Part shown: positions 10,122 through 21,899 of the stretch, piece by piece
Layout: each line of letters begins with the position of its first letter
Position numbering within the stretch: the first letter of the stretch is position 1
Origin: Wurfbainia villosa
Taxonomy: Eukaryota; Streptophyta; Magnoliopsida; Zingiberales; Zingiberaceae
NCBI GenBank assembly: GCA_025175895.1
Contig: CM046008.1
Coordinates: 28,599,255 to 28,663,254 of the forward strand
Length of the DNA stretch: 64,000 nt
Direction of reading: 5' to 3'
The notes under the pieces: generated by a model
Databases searched by the model: none
What the model saw: the letters and a program-made list of their open reading frames with translations, nothing else
Told to the model about the DNA's origin: nothing
Position numbers and translations under genes: made by a program

Positions 10122-11167
10122 CTACTTCCTCGCCTTCTTCGCCGGTGCTTTCTTCGCCGCCGGCGCAGCCGCCTTCCTCTTGGATGCGGCCGGAGCCTTC
10201 TTCGGTGGCGCTGGCTTCTTCTTCGGAGTGACCTTCGTCGATGTCTTTGGCGCCTTAGAAGGCGGCGCGGGGGACTTTGCTTTCGATCGTGTCACGGCTG
10301 GCTTGGACTTTGCGGCCGCAGGCTTTGACTTAGGCTTCGGTTTCGGCTTCGGTTTAGGTTGGCCCGCGGCTGGTGCTTTAGGTTTAAGCTTCGGATTTGC
10401 CGCTGGCGGAGCAGGCTGCGCCTTGGACTTAGCAGCGTTTGCTGGCTTAGCCTTCGCCTTCGGTTGCGAATTATTTGTTTTAGCAGCAGGAGCCGACTTG
10501 GCTTTGGGGTTGGCGGCCGTAGCAGGCTTCGACTTAGACTTGGCCGCTCCCGGCCTAGCCTTGGGTTTGGCAGTAGCAAGCTTCGCCTTGGGTTTCTTCG
10601 GGACCGTTTTAGGCTTAGGCTTCGACTTGGACTTAGGCTTTGCCTTCGGCTTGGCCGGGGCAGCAGAGGAAGATGCGGCCGGAGCACCGGGGAGCTTGTA
10701 CGAATTCTTTAACTTCTTCAACTTTCCAGCGGCCACAAGCCTCTTCAAATGGCCGAGGAGGATCTTCCTAAAGTTCCCAGGGAGGTGATCCTTCTGCTTG
10801 TCCTCGATGTACTTGCCAATCGCGTACTGGCTCGATCCGGCACGCTCCTTCAACGTCACGATCGCCTCGGTAATCATCTACATATCCCAGCTAGAAACTC
10901 ACAATCGAGATTTATCGTAAACCAAGATCCAATCGATAATGGAGACACGGTTGGTACCTCAGCGTAGGGTGGGTGTGAGGCGGGCTTCCGAAGGCCTGAC
11001 GGCTTCTTCCTAGGCTTGGGCTCCTTCTTTTCCTTGGGAGGATTAACATCGCCGGCCGTATGCGCTTCTACAGCCTCCGCGCCGTCTTCCGCCGGGACTT
11101 CAGCACTGGACGGATCAACCAAGGTTTCACCGGCCGCCGTGTCGACTTCCACCTCCTCCTGCGCCAT
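10122..11167 (-). CDS. H1: Histone H1 (linker histone), two exons
   Basis: Joining 11167-10958 to 10877-10122 gives 321 residues. The 80-bp intron (10957-10878) has GT/AG ends and splits ...HPPYAE from MITEAIV... at a codon boundary. Residues 1-45 are acidic and 46-62 basic. Residues about 63-133 form the globular H15 domain (ASHPPYAEM, ITEAIVTLKERAGSSQYAIGK, LPGNFRKILL, LKRLVAAGKLKKLKNSYKLP). Residues 134-321 are a Lys/Ala/Pro tail with AKPK-type repeats and a TPKK motif. It binds linker DNA at the nucleosome and compacts chromatin. The globular-domain wording is plant-like and the length is near or slightly above usual plant H1. No frame lesion is seen. It is the only intact host gene in the window. 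The long open frames on the other strand over the tail are codon shadows. Confidence 0.96.
10878..10957 (-). other. Intron of histone H1
   Basis: On the minus strand it starts GTACCAACC after codon GAG and ends ATATGTAG before ATGATTACC. Splicing restores the conserved HPPYxEMI of plant H1 globular domains. Reading through it gives an unrelated ending (VPTVSPLS...), which supports the splice. Confidence 0.93.
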
Positions 11168-11253
11168 CCCCGGAACTCTGGTACTTGGACGGAGCTAAGC
11201 CACAGATCTGGTGGTCGATGGAAGAGATGATCAATATGCCGGAGGAGGAAGGA

Positions 11254-11320
11254 TTTAAATATAAGACTGAAGGGAGAACGACGAAAGGTGATTGGCCCAC
11301 GGTTTCTTCCCACGGATCGC
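11254..11320 (-). promoter_or_regulatory. Histone H1 promoter: TATA, CCAAT and octamer-like elements
   Basis: On the minus strand, in order toward the gene: GCGATCCGTG (11320-11311), one base off the core CGATCCGCG of plant histone promoters; CCAAT (11295-11291); and TATATTTAAA (11263-11254), about 90 bp before the ATG. Spacing and order fit a cell-cycle-type histone promoter. Identification is by motif only. Confidence 0.55.
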
Positions 11321-11399
11321 TCCCCCAGCTGCCTTCAAATGTGAGCCCTCGGATGGGATGTTGCCAACGGTGGAAATGGGAGTTGAGGCAAGCGGACAG

Positions 11400-13654
11400 C
11401 TTGTAGTTTGGGCAGGCAGTGATCTTGGACTTAGATAGAGTGTGCTTCTTTTCTCACTTTGCAGGACAATAACTCAAGAAATATTCAACTAAATTCTCTA
11501 AAATTTCCATCATTCTGCAGCTCTTGAACTTAGCTTTCAAACGAGTCAGAACTCAGGAGAATTGGTCGAGTTATCAGTGATAAATTGAATTTTAAATGCC
11601 TAAAGGTCGAATCGACAACTTTGTGTGAGTTCATCGGAGTTCAACGGCTTCAGAGAGAACCACAGAGATCCTGATGCAAAGATTATTGTTTCAGGTTAAA
11701 GTAGAGTAACAGAAGTTTCCTTAGAACTTGAAATCATGAGATTTGGTTACGAAATGGGAGAGTAATGATCCATTCGAGATCATGTAACTCGCACACCATA
11801 GATGCATGCTTGATGCTCTTTATCACCCTTCATTTGGTTGGATCAAGTTCGCGCAAGCAAAAAAGCTAAAATAAATTTCATTTCTACTGAATCAATCAAG
11901 AACTCTTTCAGAATCTGAAGAGTAGTATATTTGTTGCTTCTTTGTTTGATCAATGTGAAAATTAAGACATCTATAGATTGTTTTGGGTAATCTTGTGAAG
12001 GTATCATTCATGAAATGTTCCAAGTGATAGAAAGAACTCTGGCTCAATAAGTGGAGGCAAATTGAGATTAGACTGATCGATCTACAACATTTGTACTGAT
12101 TAAGCATTGGTCAGAGATCTAATTCTAGAGCTTGCACAGATATTTTATTCACATCATCAAAGCAAACAGATATGGCTATTTATTCTGGAAACGAGTTACA
12201 TAGTATATTGTTATTGGACCCAAAAACAATTTCAAAAAATAAATAAGGAAGAAGTTTTAGTAAATATAGAAGGAATTATTGACTGGGTGAAGGGTGAATG
12301 ATCTTCTAGATGGGAACTGGTTCAAAAGTGGGGGGGGGGGGGAAACACTGTTAGAAGTGGGAGCTGTAAAGTCTTTGTCACTGTCAAATTTATGTATTAG
12401 AAACTATATATTACAAACACCAAGAAGCTATAATAATCTAGATACACTGTGGATTAAACTTTTGGTCTTGCTCCTCCAAAATCACCATACACAATCTTCT
12501 TAAAGGCAGAGAAATCTCATAAACTCGATACGAGATATGAAAATGATGGTATAAAAATAATACATTACTGTTCTCAAATCATACAAGTTGAACAAGGAGA
12601 AACCTACAAGAATCCTTTTGAGCTCTAGAAGTTGTCGAAAGCAATGAGGAATAAAATGAATGAGAGTATTCGAGTTGTATAAAAGCTACGTATCAAGGTC
12701 CTTTGTTTCTCTAGTTATAGCTCCAATTCCGCATAGGGATAAATTTTGACAATTACTTTTGTTCGAATCCAATCGAGTTAAAAATATCCTTAATCAATTG
12801 AATCAAAGAGATAACATCCTTATTTGCCAATAACTAATTTTTGATATGAACCATTTAAATGATTTCTCAAATATCCAATCAAATGGATCCACTTCCAATA
12901 AAATCTTAATTTTATTTTTAATGACTAGTGCATTAGACAACTACGTATATATTCAGTCATTGCTTAAATATCCAATTAACTCTAATGAATAAGATAATAA
13001 TCTTATATGTAAATAAATAGTTTGTAAACATTTCTAATTGACAATACAAATTACTGAAATTGCATAATAATTATTATTAGTTGCATAGACTATTCTTCAA
13101 TTAACTAAAAACTTATCTAGTCAATTAAGCATCCACTAAAACTCAAATAGAAATAATTTAGTTGCGAACAAAGAATTTATAATGGACTCTCAAGTTGACT
13201 CTTTCAATCGATTAAGAACTACAACCGATTGAATGAATCTATTTAAAGATTCTAATTTTATTCAAGATTAAGTTACAATTTCAACTATAATTTAAATTTA
13301 TTTTTTCTTTGGTTAAATACTCCTTACAAATCATCACATCATTGACTGATATTTTTCTAAGAATATAAATACCAAAGTTTCATTCACTTGCAATTTATCA
13401 TAACCCTAGAGTCCACTTTGTTAGACCTTCAATTCTTTAGTTGCACCAAGCCTTTCCAACTTACTCTATGTCATCCATGCCTTACTTGAGTATGCCTTAA
13501 TCTAGCACTCAGAAGCTATCGAACCAACAAAAATATGCTCCTCCTCTTATAGTCCACCTCGTTAGGAACCTTTGTTCTTATGTATTAACTCCTCCAAATG
13601 TATCCTATGTCAACCTTCATTAATCATATTTAAATTCACCTTGTTCTTAACCTT
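11400..13654. other. No gene seen; AT-rich intergenic sequence
   Basis: Open frames here are short (about 60-70 codons) and lack domains. A run of 13 G occurs at 12330-12342. I recognise no transposon ends. This is the best candidate for original intergenic DNA upstream of H1. Confidence 0.5.
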
Positions 13655-13674
13655 TGTGTGTGTGTGTGTGTGTG

Positions 13675-13716
<42 letters not shown>
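13655..13716. repeat. Compound microsatellite (GT)n(CT)n(TA)n
   Basis: About ten GT units, ten CT units and ten TA units follow one another without interruption and lead into the word GGTTTGATAC. Confidence 0.95.
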
Positions 13717-14165
13717 GGTTTGATACATTGCACAACTGATCAATGCGCGAGTCGATCTCAGTCGTCCGATCACGTGGAATACACATTAACTAGGAATGCA
13801 TATTGTCTTCTCTCCTACAATCTCTAGTCTAATCCTTCGTTGTTGATCGTCATCCGTACTATAGTCAATCTCTGAACTCAATTGGGCGCCTGCTTCGTCC
13901 GATCGCGATCAGATTCTGATTAAAATCCGACTGAATCGTGTACAATCACAGTTGCGACACATATCGACGTTGCGACCTCAATTAAACAGATTTCGACCCT
14001 CGATCCGAGCATAATCCGGTTGGACCCGATGAGATCGTGACTGAATTCGAAATTCGGTCGCTTGACAATGATGCCGAGCGATAGCGTGGGTGGTCAGATG
14101 TAGGTGCTTGGGCGGAGTTATTGTTCATTCCTCATTATTGTGTGCATCGAACACGTACGCTTAGG
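13717..14165. mobile_element. Candidate small inverted-repeat element, copy 1
   Basis: It begins GGTTTGATACATTGC next to the TA microsatellite and ends near 14160 with GGGCGGAG, GTTCATTCC and ATTATTGTGTGCAT, words shared with the right part of copy 2. It has no coding capacity. The end points and any target duplication are not resolved. It could be a small non-autonomous DNA transposon or a segmental duplication. Confidence 0.4.
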
Positions 14166-14174
14166 AATTTATTT

Positions 14175-14177
<3 letters not shown>

Positions 14178-14219
<42 letters not shown>
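14178..14219. repeat. Microsatellite (TA)n(GA)n
   Basis: About seven TA units followed by about fourteen GA units, leading into GTTTTGATACCC. It is placed like the microsatellite before copy 1. Confidence 0.93.
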
Positions 14220-14224
<5 letters not shown>

Positions 14225-14965
14225 ATACCCTGCGCGATGATCTGTGTGCGACTCGTATGTGACTCATTCTCCATCGTCAGATCGATCACAATTACATAGT
14301 AAATGGAAAATGCACAGTAATTCTCCGTCGTGACTGCTTCTCCCGCCCGAACCAAATTCACCGACAGGCGATCGAAATCGAAGTCCGACCGGATCACGAT
14401 TGGCTTTCGTTCGGATTCCGACCGAAAAACAACCGAATTGTGATTGCCAGTACTGCGGCCATCGACGGCTGCAAATCGTGGCCGTTTTCGATCGAAATCC
14501 AATCGGATTACGCCCACCAATATCGTGGCCACTGGCGACCATAATTCGATCGTATTTCGATCGGAATCCGACCGCGATTCGATTGGCACCGGAGTCCGAC
14601 CGGATCATGGTTAGATTTTGATCGGATTGTGATCGAGAACAACCTTGATTGCGGTCGGAAAAGACTGCGATTGTGGGCCACTAGTGGTCGCGACACTGGT
14701 GGCCACAATCACGACCATTTTTTATCGCAATTCGATTGGAATCCGTTAGCAATTCAGTCAGACTCCGGTGCTGATCGGATCGTGGTCGGATTTTGATTAG
14801 ATCGCGGTCGGATTTAGACCCAAATCCGGTTATTCGCAGATGATTCCGAGTTGTCATGCTCGGGCGGAAGGAGAAGTTGCACAACAAAAATTATTGTGCA
14901 TTTCCCATTCGCGCACAGGCGCGTAGGAAATGGACCCTCAAGATATCAAACTCGTGTGTATATAT
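14216..14965. mobile_element. Candidate inverted-repeat element, copy 2 (about 750 bp)
   Basis: The left end GAGTTTTGATACCCTGCGCG (14216) resembles the reverse of the right end near 14935-14955 (GAGTTTGATATCTTGAGGG). Further in, AAATGGAAAATGCACAGTAATT with TTCTCCCGCCCGA (14300-14350) is mirrored at 14845-14905. The middle is rich in CGATCGGA/TCCGATCG words. The open frames on both strands come from this repetition. No transposase is seen, so it is non-autonomous if mobile. Confidence 0.45.
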
Positions 14966-15213
14966 AGAGAGAGAGATTAGTTTTATTAATTATTTTTGAA
15001 ATATTCTTATAAAGGAATTTTTAGAATAATGAGAGAGTTGGATTAGACTTTTGACTAAGCCTAATAATTTTATTCTAATTATAGCTTGGAGTTGATCGAG
15101 TTAATAATATAAGGTTTAAAAATATAAACCTTATATGGATATTTTATCTCCACCCACTCATCTTCCCTCTCCACCGCTAGTTGTTGTTGTGTGTTGTCTC
15201 CCTGTGCATCATC
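14966..15213 (+). mobile_element. Fragment of an old LTR (G6), left of the G2 insertion
   Basis: The stretch with TTTTGACTAAGCCTAATAA and GGAGTTGATCGAGTTAA (15045-15105) matches, on the opposite strand, the G4 LTR at about 55470-55525. It ends at the left target site of G2 (TCATC, 15209-15213), and the likely continuation is at 38664. So it is probably part of a plus-strand LTR of the G4 family that G2 entered. Confidence 0.5.
15209..15213. repeat. Left target-site copy of element G2
   Basis: TCATC directly precedes the TGTAAAATAC start of G2. The right copy is TCATT (38664-38668), one mismatch. Confidence 0.6.
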
Positions 15214-16757
15214 TGTAAAATACTACAAATAGATGGCTAAAGGATAATATTATTAGTGGGTTAATTAAAATTTTTGAGGGATGGTTAGGAATTTAATTTA
15301 AACCTAACCTAACTCAAGAGTTTAATGATTTAATTGAATCTAAGTTTAATCGAACCAAGGGTTAAATTGCTTATCAGAGTCTTAAACTCGACCCGTAATT
15401 TTACCCGAACCGTCCTTAACTCTTCCGTTCGATGTTTTCCTCACTGCACGTAGCTTTCTCCGCGCGGACATTTCTCAGCCGCCTTCTTCAATGTCTTCCC
15501 GTCGCGATTTCTCCCTATTCCTCTGTTCTCCCCCATTCCTTTTCTTCACCTTCAGTCGATTTTCCCCGATTTCCATTTTTTCTCCCCGTCGCTCGAGCGT
15601 TGCTCTTCGATTGCCGGTGCCCAAGCCATCTCACCGCACTGCTGTTCGTCGCCACCACCACATCGTGCTCCGTCGTCGCCTGCCTCATCGTCAACTCCTT
15701 CTTCTTCTCTTCTTCCCCGAAGCGACCAACAACCGACGCTCTCCCTCTCGTGGTGGAAGATCCGGCTGGAGGTCAGCTCAATTCCTCCTCTCCAGGCTCT
15801 TGTTGACTTCTTCGCGTGAGTCAATCGACGACGGTTGGGTCTGATTTCTGATCGTGTGTTGTGCTTCACGATCTCTGCCATAGTTAGGTAAGTGGTCGAA
15901 CTCTTACCCTGATTTTGAAGGAGATCCATCCTCAATCGTGTTATTCACTACCACTAGATCGGTTATGTGGGGTTAGGGCAGCAAGGAATTTGTTGGCAAA
16001 CTGAGCAATTGGGGAGGAGGAGAACTGACGAGGGAAGGTTCCAATCGTAGATATATCTCGAACTATCTCCTCCTTTTCGTAAGTTGTTTGTTTTGGTTCG
16101 GTTGATTATCGTTGTGATGTGGATTTCTGTCGGAGGGGTTGTGAGTTGGAGTTTGGGCGGCTGTGAAGTAGTAGCTCTGTTCTAGGCTACGAATAGAGAT
16201 GTGTATTAGTGTGGATATGAGATTGTTAGTTGTAGAATGGTTGTAATGGCTGTAAATAAGGTTGTGAATGGTTGTGAAGGTTGTGATGGTTGTGGATGGA
16301 GCTGTGATTAGTGGATTAAATGGTTAGAGAGCGATTTTTGGTTGTGAAATTATTTTGTGAATGGTTGAGTGTGATATCTCCACTTGAGATCAAGAAGTTG
16401 TGCAAGAGTAGATAACGTTGGTAAGTTAGGTGTTATGATGGGGGATTGATTTTACCATTTATCTTGTTGGTGTTGTTGTTATGGTAGATTACTTGTGAAG
16501 GCTGCTGGTTGGGGTCATTTGCCTTTGATTCGCCTATGGGATTGATATATGGGATCTTGGAATTTGGGATAAGAAGTTGTATGAGTGAAACTAATAAAGG
16601 TGAGTTGTGATTTAAGTGCTATGGATGAAAATGTTTGATCTATAGTTAATTTATTATTGTTTTGTTGATTAAGAGCTAATGGAGGAAGTTGTTCAGTTAG
16701 TTGATCGAGATATAAAGGTGATGTAGGATGTGTGATCGAAATTTTAATTAGTATTTG
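15214..16757 (+). mobile_element. G2 5' LTR, first part
   Basis: It starts TGTAAAATACTAC and breaks off at ATTTG (16753-16757), where G1 is inserted. It contains a GC- and pyrimidine-rich segment (15430-15830) that opens long frames on both strands. The same kind of segment occurs in all LTRs of this group and I do not call it a gene. The LTR resumes at 27919. Confidence 0.85.
16753..16757. repeat. Left target duplication of G1 (ATTTG)
   Basis: ATTTG is repeated at 27914-27918. The unoccupied site is seen in the other G2 LTR at 33787-33791. Confidence 0.95.
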
Positions 16758-19700
16758 TGTCACGCCCCGAGAGCATACCGAGCCGAAAATCAAACGGACG
16801 ACACCTCCCCTGTACGTGGCAACATTTCGGGTTAATACAAGGCCCGTAGGCCCACAATAACAACAATACATATATATGAAAACAAAAAAACTACACAAGG
16901 CACAGCGGAAACATACTACAATCAACAAACGACAACACACAGCATACCGGTATGACTAACACCGACTCAAGACACCACAATAAAACCAGAAAGGAAGAAA
17001 AGGGTACAACATCAATAGTCACAACTACAATCATCACATAAAACAAATCCATAACGGAATACAATGAGAACACCAAAATCCGGACTCTCGGAGTTGAGAT
17101 GAGATGATGCCAGCCAGCGGTGCTCCAAGTCCATCACGGCACGGCGCGAAAACCTGTGGTCCGCGGGGGTGGTGAGTAAAACTCAGCAGGTAATAGAAAA
17201 CATGTATATATGTAATATCACATGTATTTCGACAACATAATCTAGATGTACAACAGGTATATCAGCATAGTATATAAATACAAGCATATACCGTCTAACT
17301 GAAATGAATAACATAAAATGCAGACATACCTGAAGTCTGCTACGCTACTCTGATCCAACCTGAACATATATCAAACATATATATAACAGGAAGAGTAATA
17401 CCAACACATAATCTACTCATGCTACAGGTCAAGGTATCTATGGTCTGTCCAACATATACCAACATCCGACACAATCGTATAACAAATGCAAGAGACATGC
17501 ATGAATATGATGTCCACCCAAATGCAGCAAGCATAGTACAAACAAATGCAACATCACAATAATCATATATATATAGACTGTATCCATATATATATTAATC
17601 TCAATCATCCATATATATATATATATATACATGCATATATGTATATATATATGGTAATATGCAAAGCGCCATCAGATACGGCTATGCAGCATGCATGGTC
17701 ATGTCGGCTCACCCTAAAGCTACCACGACCCCAGTGTGGCCTCGGTGGCTCGAGCATGACAATGCCCTAACTCAACACCAACCACTACTCTCGAGTGGCC
17801 GAGGGGCGATGATCGAGTAGCATATAAGCGTAAAGAGCAAGCTACACGATGGGGGTCCCTCTTGGTCACTCCGACAAATACTACCCATGAGTGGTCGAGT
17901 ACCACACACGCAGGACTACGACGCAAATCCAACTACCACCATCTATAGTGGTAGAGTGCGGCACTCAATGCTCGCCTTCACACCTGCATTACTCCTCATG
18001 AGTAACCGTGGAGGCAGGATGATCGCGACCCTCTCAACCACAAGGGAGACCTGTCGCCAGGTGCATGAAAATGCATGAATGCAATGTCTCACATACATCC
18101 ACCGACTCTCTATCCTGTAGAGTCATACCCAATCTACTCGACGCACTCTCATCACAGAGAGTCGTACTCAATCGATCATAATACTCTCTATCACCTTGAG
18201 AGTCATACTAATCTACACACTCTCTATCACAGAAGAGTCGTACTCATCCGATTATAACAAGCTAGGACTACGGGTCCGTAGGCGATACCCTAAGTATCAT
18301 TCCTCGACCATTTTTACACAACACATGTTCTGGTAACATACAACCTAAGGGTACTAGAACTAACCCTAGGTTAAAGTCATTATCTACCTACGGATGACCT
18401 TTTGCCCATGTACAATCGGTTGTCATCCGGACTTTACCATTTGCACTTAACTTAAATAAATTCTAAGTTACTTGCATCACCTATATGTATAACTCCTAAT
18501 CATGATAAAATAAACATGATATCAGTAATAGAGTTAATAGCCAACGGTAAAGGATCAAGCATACGATAAAAAGAATATGGTCAAGGTAATATGAACACCT
18601 AACATGCTCATATCAATGACTAAATCTGAATGAAATACAACTACCCGGACCAGGTAGGAAATTACCCACCTGTTAATTAGCTCCGCTAGCTGTCCATGCG
18701 TACAAGCCTCTATCACTTACCAAAGTCCTTACAATTTTTGCAATCCCCATAGCTTTTCTGGAAGAACAATCCGGTGTCAATCACCTATAATCCATTTCCA
18801 TGATTACACAACCAATCTATACAAGCATCCACACAAATTCATCAACTATTCCAAATCAAAACAGGGACAGGAAAAGGATTACCCAACTTAGCCTTGCTTC
18901 AATCGCTTCTTGATCCCTGGTTTGCAGTCACAGATCGAGCTCTATCACTGACTTCAAGTCAACAAAGCCCAATACCATGAAGCTTCCACAACCCATAACT
19001 TATCTGGCAGATAAACCTATTGTCAATCTCCCGTAATCACAATTATATCAATTTCCCTACCCTGTGAACACATTAAGTCTATATTTCCAATTGATCCATT
19101 GATTAATGCATTCTTAATTCATAGCAACAAAAGGGTGAACGAGATTACCAGACATCAATTAGGGTTGATCCGTGGATCTTATCTCGAACCCTCGCAAACT
19201 GCATCGAAGCTTGTTGCGGCGGAGATTGACAGAACACAGCCAACTTCAACTATTGGAGCTTACCGCAACTAAGATCTTCCACACACAACCAAGGAAATCG
19301 TCAGATGTGATGGCACTGATCCAGATCAGAAACACGGCAGAGTAGAAAGGTCGTTGGACAGTGATCGCAGGCTGCTGGTTGAAGGCGGTTGATAGAAATT
19401 CGTCGACGCCAGTCGGAGACGGCAGTCCATCGGGCGATGCACGATCCAGAGAACAAGCGGTGGTCGATGATGATCGGCACGACGGCGCTGCAGTAGGGTG
19501 TGCGACGAACGGCTCGAGGAGGTGGCCATCAGTGGCGGCAATGGCTCGGGCGGAGATCGGGGCTCAGCGGTCGGGCGAGATCGTGAGCGGCAGGCGATGG
19601 GGCGCAGGCGTGGCAACGGCGGCGATTGAGCAGGCTTCGCTCGGCGACGGTGGAGAGAAGGTCGACGACGAGTTGTCTCGGTGGTCGCGGGGCGGCAGAA

Positions 19701-20167
19701 CACGAGATCGCAGATAGAAACTAGGGCACGGAGGGGCGGCGACGGCGCGCGACGACGGGCACGCTGACGAGGCGGCGATGGCCGTCGTGGTCGGCGCGCG
19801 AGGGAGAGGCGATGGTGGAGACGCTGTCGCGGTGATGGATCGTACAAGAGATGAAGGATCGAGATCCGGAGGGGAAGAGAAGAAGTCGCGCGATCGGGAA
19901 AATGAAAAGAAGAAACGCCGATCGGGGAAAATGGAAAGAAATCGGCGAGAGAAAATTAAACACTTAGCATTTAAACCTCTTAATAGCAGATAGTCTAAAC
20001 AGACTTTACTAAAGCCTATCTGCTTTATCCCCGTAAAATGTCCATAACACTTCCGTTTAAATCCAGAAAAATTTCTAAAAATTCCTAATAAATTCCACAT
20101 GATAATTTATCAATTACCAAGAAATATATTTATTTTTTTTATTTTATTTTTTTTGTGGTATTTTACA
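16758..20167 (-). mobile_element. 3' LTR of G1
   Basis: A 3410 bp LTR that on the minus strand runs from TGTAAAATACC to GGGGCGTGACA. It is nearly identical over long stretches to 24476-27913 but differs by many short gaps, for example near 17140, 17665, 18090-18250 and 19720-19790. The GC-rich part (19330-19970) gives long frames without domains. Confidence 0.92.
18085..18255 (-). repeat. Short tandem units (about 42 bp) in the G1 3' LTR
   Basis: Units of GACTCTCTATC...GAGAGTC and TACTCAATC-type sequence, each able to form a small hairpin. The same array is at 25820-25990, and inverted in G2 at 28481-28620 and 34340-34485. Confidence 0.75.
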
Positions 20168-20183
20168 TTCTCCCCCACTTATA
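20168..20183 (-). other. Polypurine tract of G1
   Basis: On the minus strand AATAAGTGGGGGAGAA-type sequence (here ATAAGTGGGGGAGAA) ends directly before TGTAAAATACC. The same tract precedes LTR starts at 40470 and 48790. Confidence 0.9.
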
Positions 20184-20249
20184 AAAATTTGGTCCCCAAA
20201 TTTCGTACTAACATGCAAAAATTACTTCAAGCAAATTTCCGAAAGGACC

Positions 20250-20400
20250 ACATACTTTCCTCTAGTGACAGATGAGACTATCGAGCTCTGATAGTATCTT
20301 CCACTCCCACATAGCCTCCTCATCAAGATGATGTCACATCCAACCTTTACGAGTGGATGATTTTGTTTCACCATCGTCGCTCCTGCGACCTGTGCTCCAC
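20250..20400 (-). pseudogene. G1 chromodomain remnant
   Basis: The minus-strand bases CTCGTAAAGGTTGGATG...GATGAGGAGGCTATGTGGGA...GATACTATC match the chromodomain end of G3 (48608-48690) but are frame-shifted. The domain would tether integrase to heterochromatin. It shows that G1 is a chromovirus. Confidence 0.65.
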
Positions 20401-20639
20401 CTCGAATCACCTCGTAAGTCATTAGACCGAGGTAGAATTCGAACCTCTTCGAGCATGATCAATACGACATGTATTTCCTCGATATAATACATGAAATACG
20501 CTAGAACACCCGCATGTCGGAGGTAAAGCCAATCGATAAGCTACACCTCCATAATCCACTTACACAAGATCCAATAGATCCTCCAACGCCTAAAAGATAC
20601 ACTCAAACTATTCATCTATCTCACGGATGAAACGTTGCA

Positions 20640-21220
20640 CTAAGCCAAGCTCGTGCCCATAGTATGTGCGCACTCTATCAAAATCGCGAGGTAAATCGTG
20701 AATTTATCCGATATGGTACTTAAAAGTACCCCTACGCAAATATGATAATCTTCGTAATACAACTCTACCGAATGATCTAACAAGTACGACCCACGAATAT
20801 GAAGGAAATGAGCTGATTTGGTCAGTCGATCCACAATCACCCAAATCGCATCACGTCCTTTACGGGTTCTAGGCAATCCCGTAACGCAGTCAATAGTGAT
20901 ATGCTCCCACTTCAATTTCAAAATCGAAATTTTCTAGAGCAATCCAAATGAGTTTCGATGTTCCTTCACTCGGCATACTAAACATCGAGCAGCAAAATTT
21001 GCTATAACTCTCTTTATACCATTCCACCAGTATAAACGTTTCCAATCTCAGTACCTCCAAGTACCACCAAGGTATATAGCCCATCTTGAATGATGTGCTT
21101 TATGTAGCAACTCTTCCTTGAACACGGCAACTCCGGAAACCCACCATCCTTATCAAAGACGGGAATTATTTTCTCAAAAGAGAAATCCATCAACCATCCA
21201 AGGTACACTTCACCACACAC
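20640..21220 (-). pseudogene. G1 integrase remnant
   Basis: The open piece 20921-20640 (93 aa) reads KWEHITIDCVTGLPRTRKG, DAIWVIVDRLTKSAHFL, the start of the Gypsy integrase core with its first catalytic Asp (TID). It then becomes garbled (LLSTISDKFTIYL). Upstream pieces to 21220 hold a broken zinc-binding N-terminus. Only about 450 bp separate this from the polypurine tract, so most of the C-terminal integrase is deleted. Confidence 0.8.
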
Positions 21221-21899
21221 TCTGTAAGTGCATGGACGACTATAGCGACGAATCTCACTCGTTGCAATTGTTGCAACTGTTCGCGCTCCAGCAACTCATT
21301 GTAGCTACCTAATAGCTTGTTAAATTCAATGAGCACTTCTGCTCCATACATCCACAAATCCAGATAATAACTACTAAAGCCACGTCATGTATATGACAGT
21401 CTATTTCGTTTCATTCAACTGCATCGGAATCGCTCCGATCCCTGAAACGACGCATCCGCGTACAACCTCCTTTTTATCCACTTCGGAAGGATTAACTAAT
21501 ACTTGCGTAAAAGTTAACCATCATCTAGGTCTCGTAACTGGTTTCACCATCTTCCGACTAAATAATTTCCAACATTACCTTTGTCAAACAAGTTCGTGGT
21601 ATACTAATGCTTAAAAGCATCCCATCCACATTCGTAGGAATAACAAAATCAATACAAGGAAAAACCACCATCTACGGTGGTCGAGTGCGAACTCCAACTA
21701 CCACATCAATAGGTAAGTTACGCAACTCCAACGATACAAAAGGATCAATCGTGTCCAGAGTACACGATCCTCAAATCCAAGGACGACTAAATCGTTAATT
21801 AGTCTAACTTAATCAAAATTCATACCAAGTATGAAATTGTCGTCTCCACACACCTGCATCTCCTTTACTCTAAGCTGACGATATAATAATCATCACATC

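Noticed and set aside
10045..10788. A 247-codon plus-strand frame over the histone H1 tail
   Set aside because: It is the complement of the Lys/Pro/Ala tail, giving Gly/Phe/Ala/Leu-rich sequence with no domain. The minus-strand frame has a conserved globular domain and correct splicing.
14161..14887. Overlapping frames on both strands (up to 142 codons)
   Set aside because: They come from repeated CGATCGGA/TCCGATCG words in a non-coding inverted-repeat element.
15432..15844. A possible host gene with Ser/Phe-rich N-terminus
   Set aside because: It starts 218 bp after the LTR start of G2, in the same GC-rich segment found in all related LTRs, and shows no domain.
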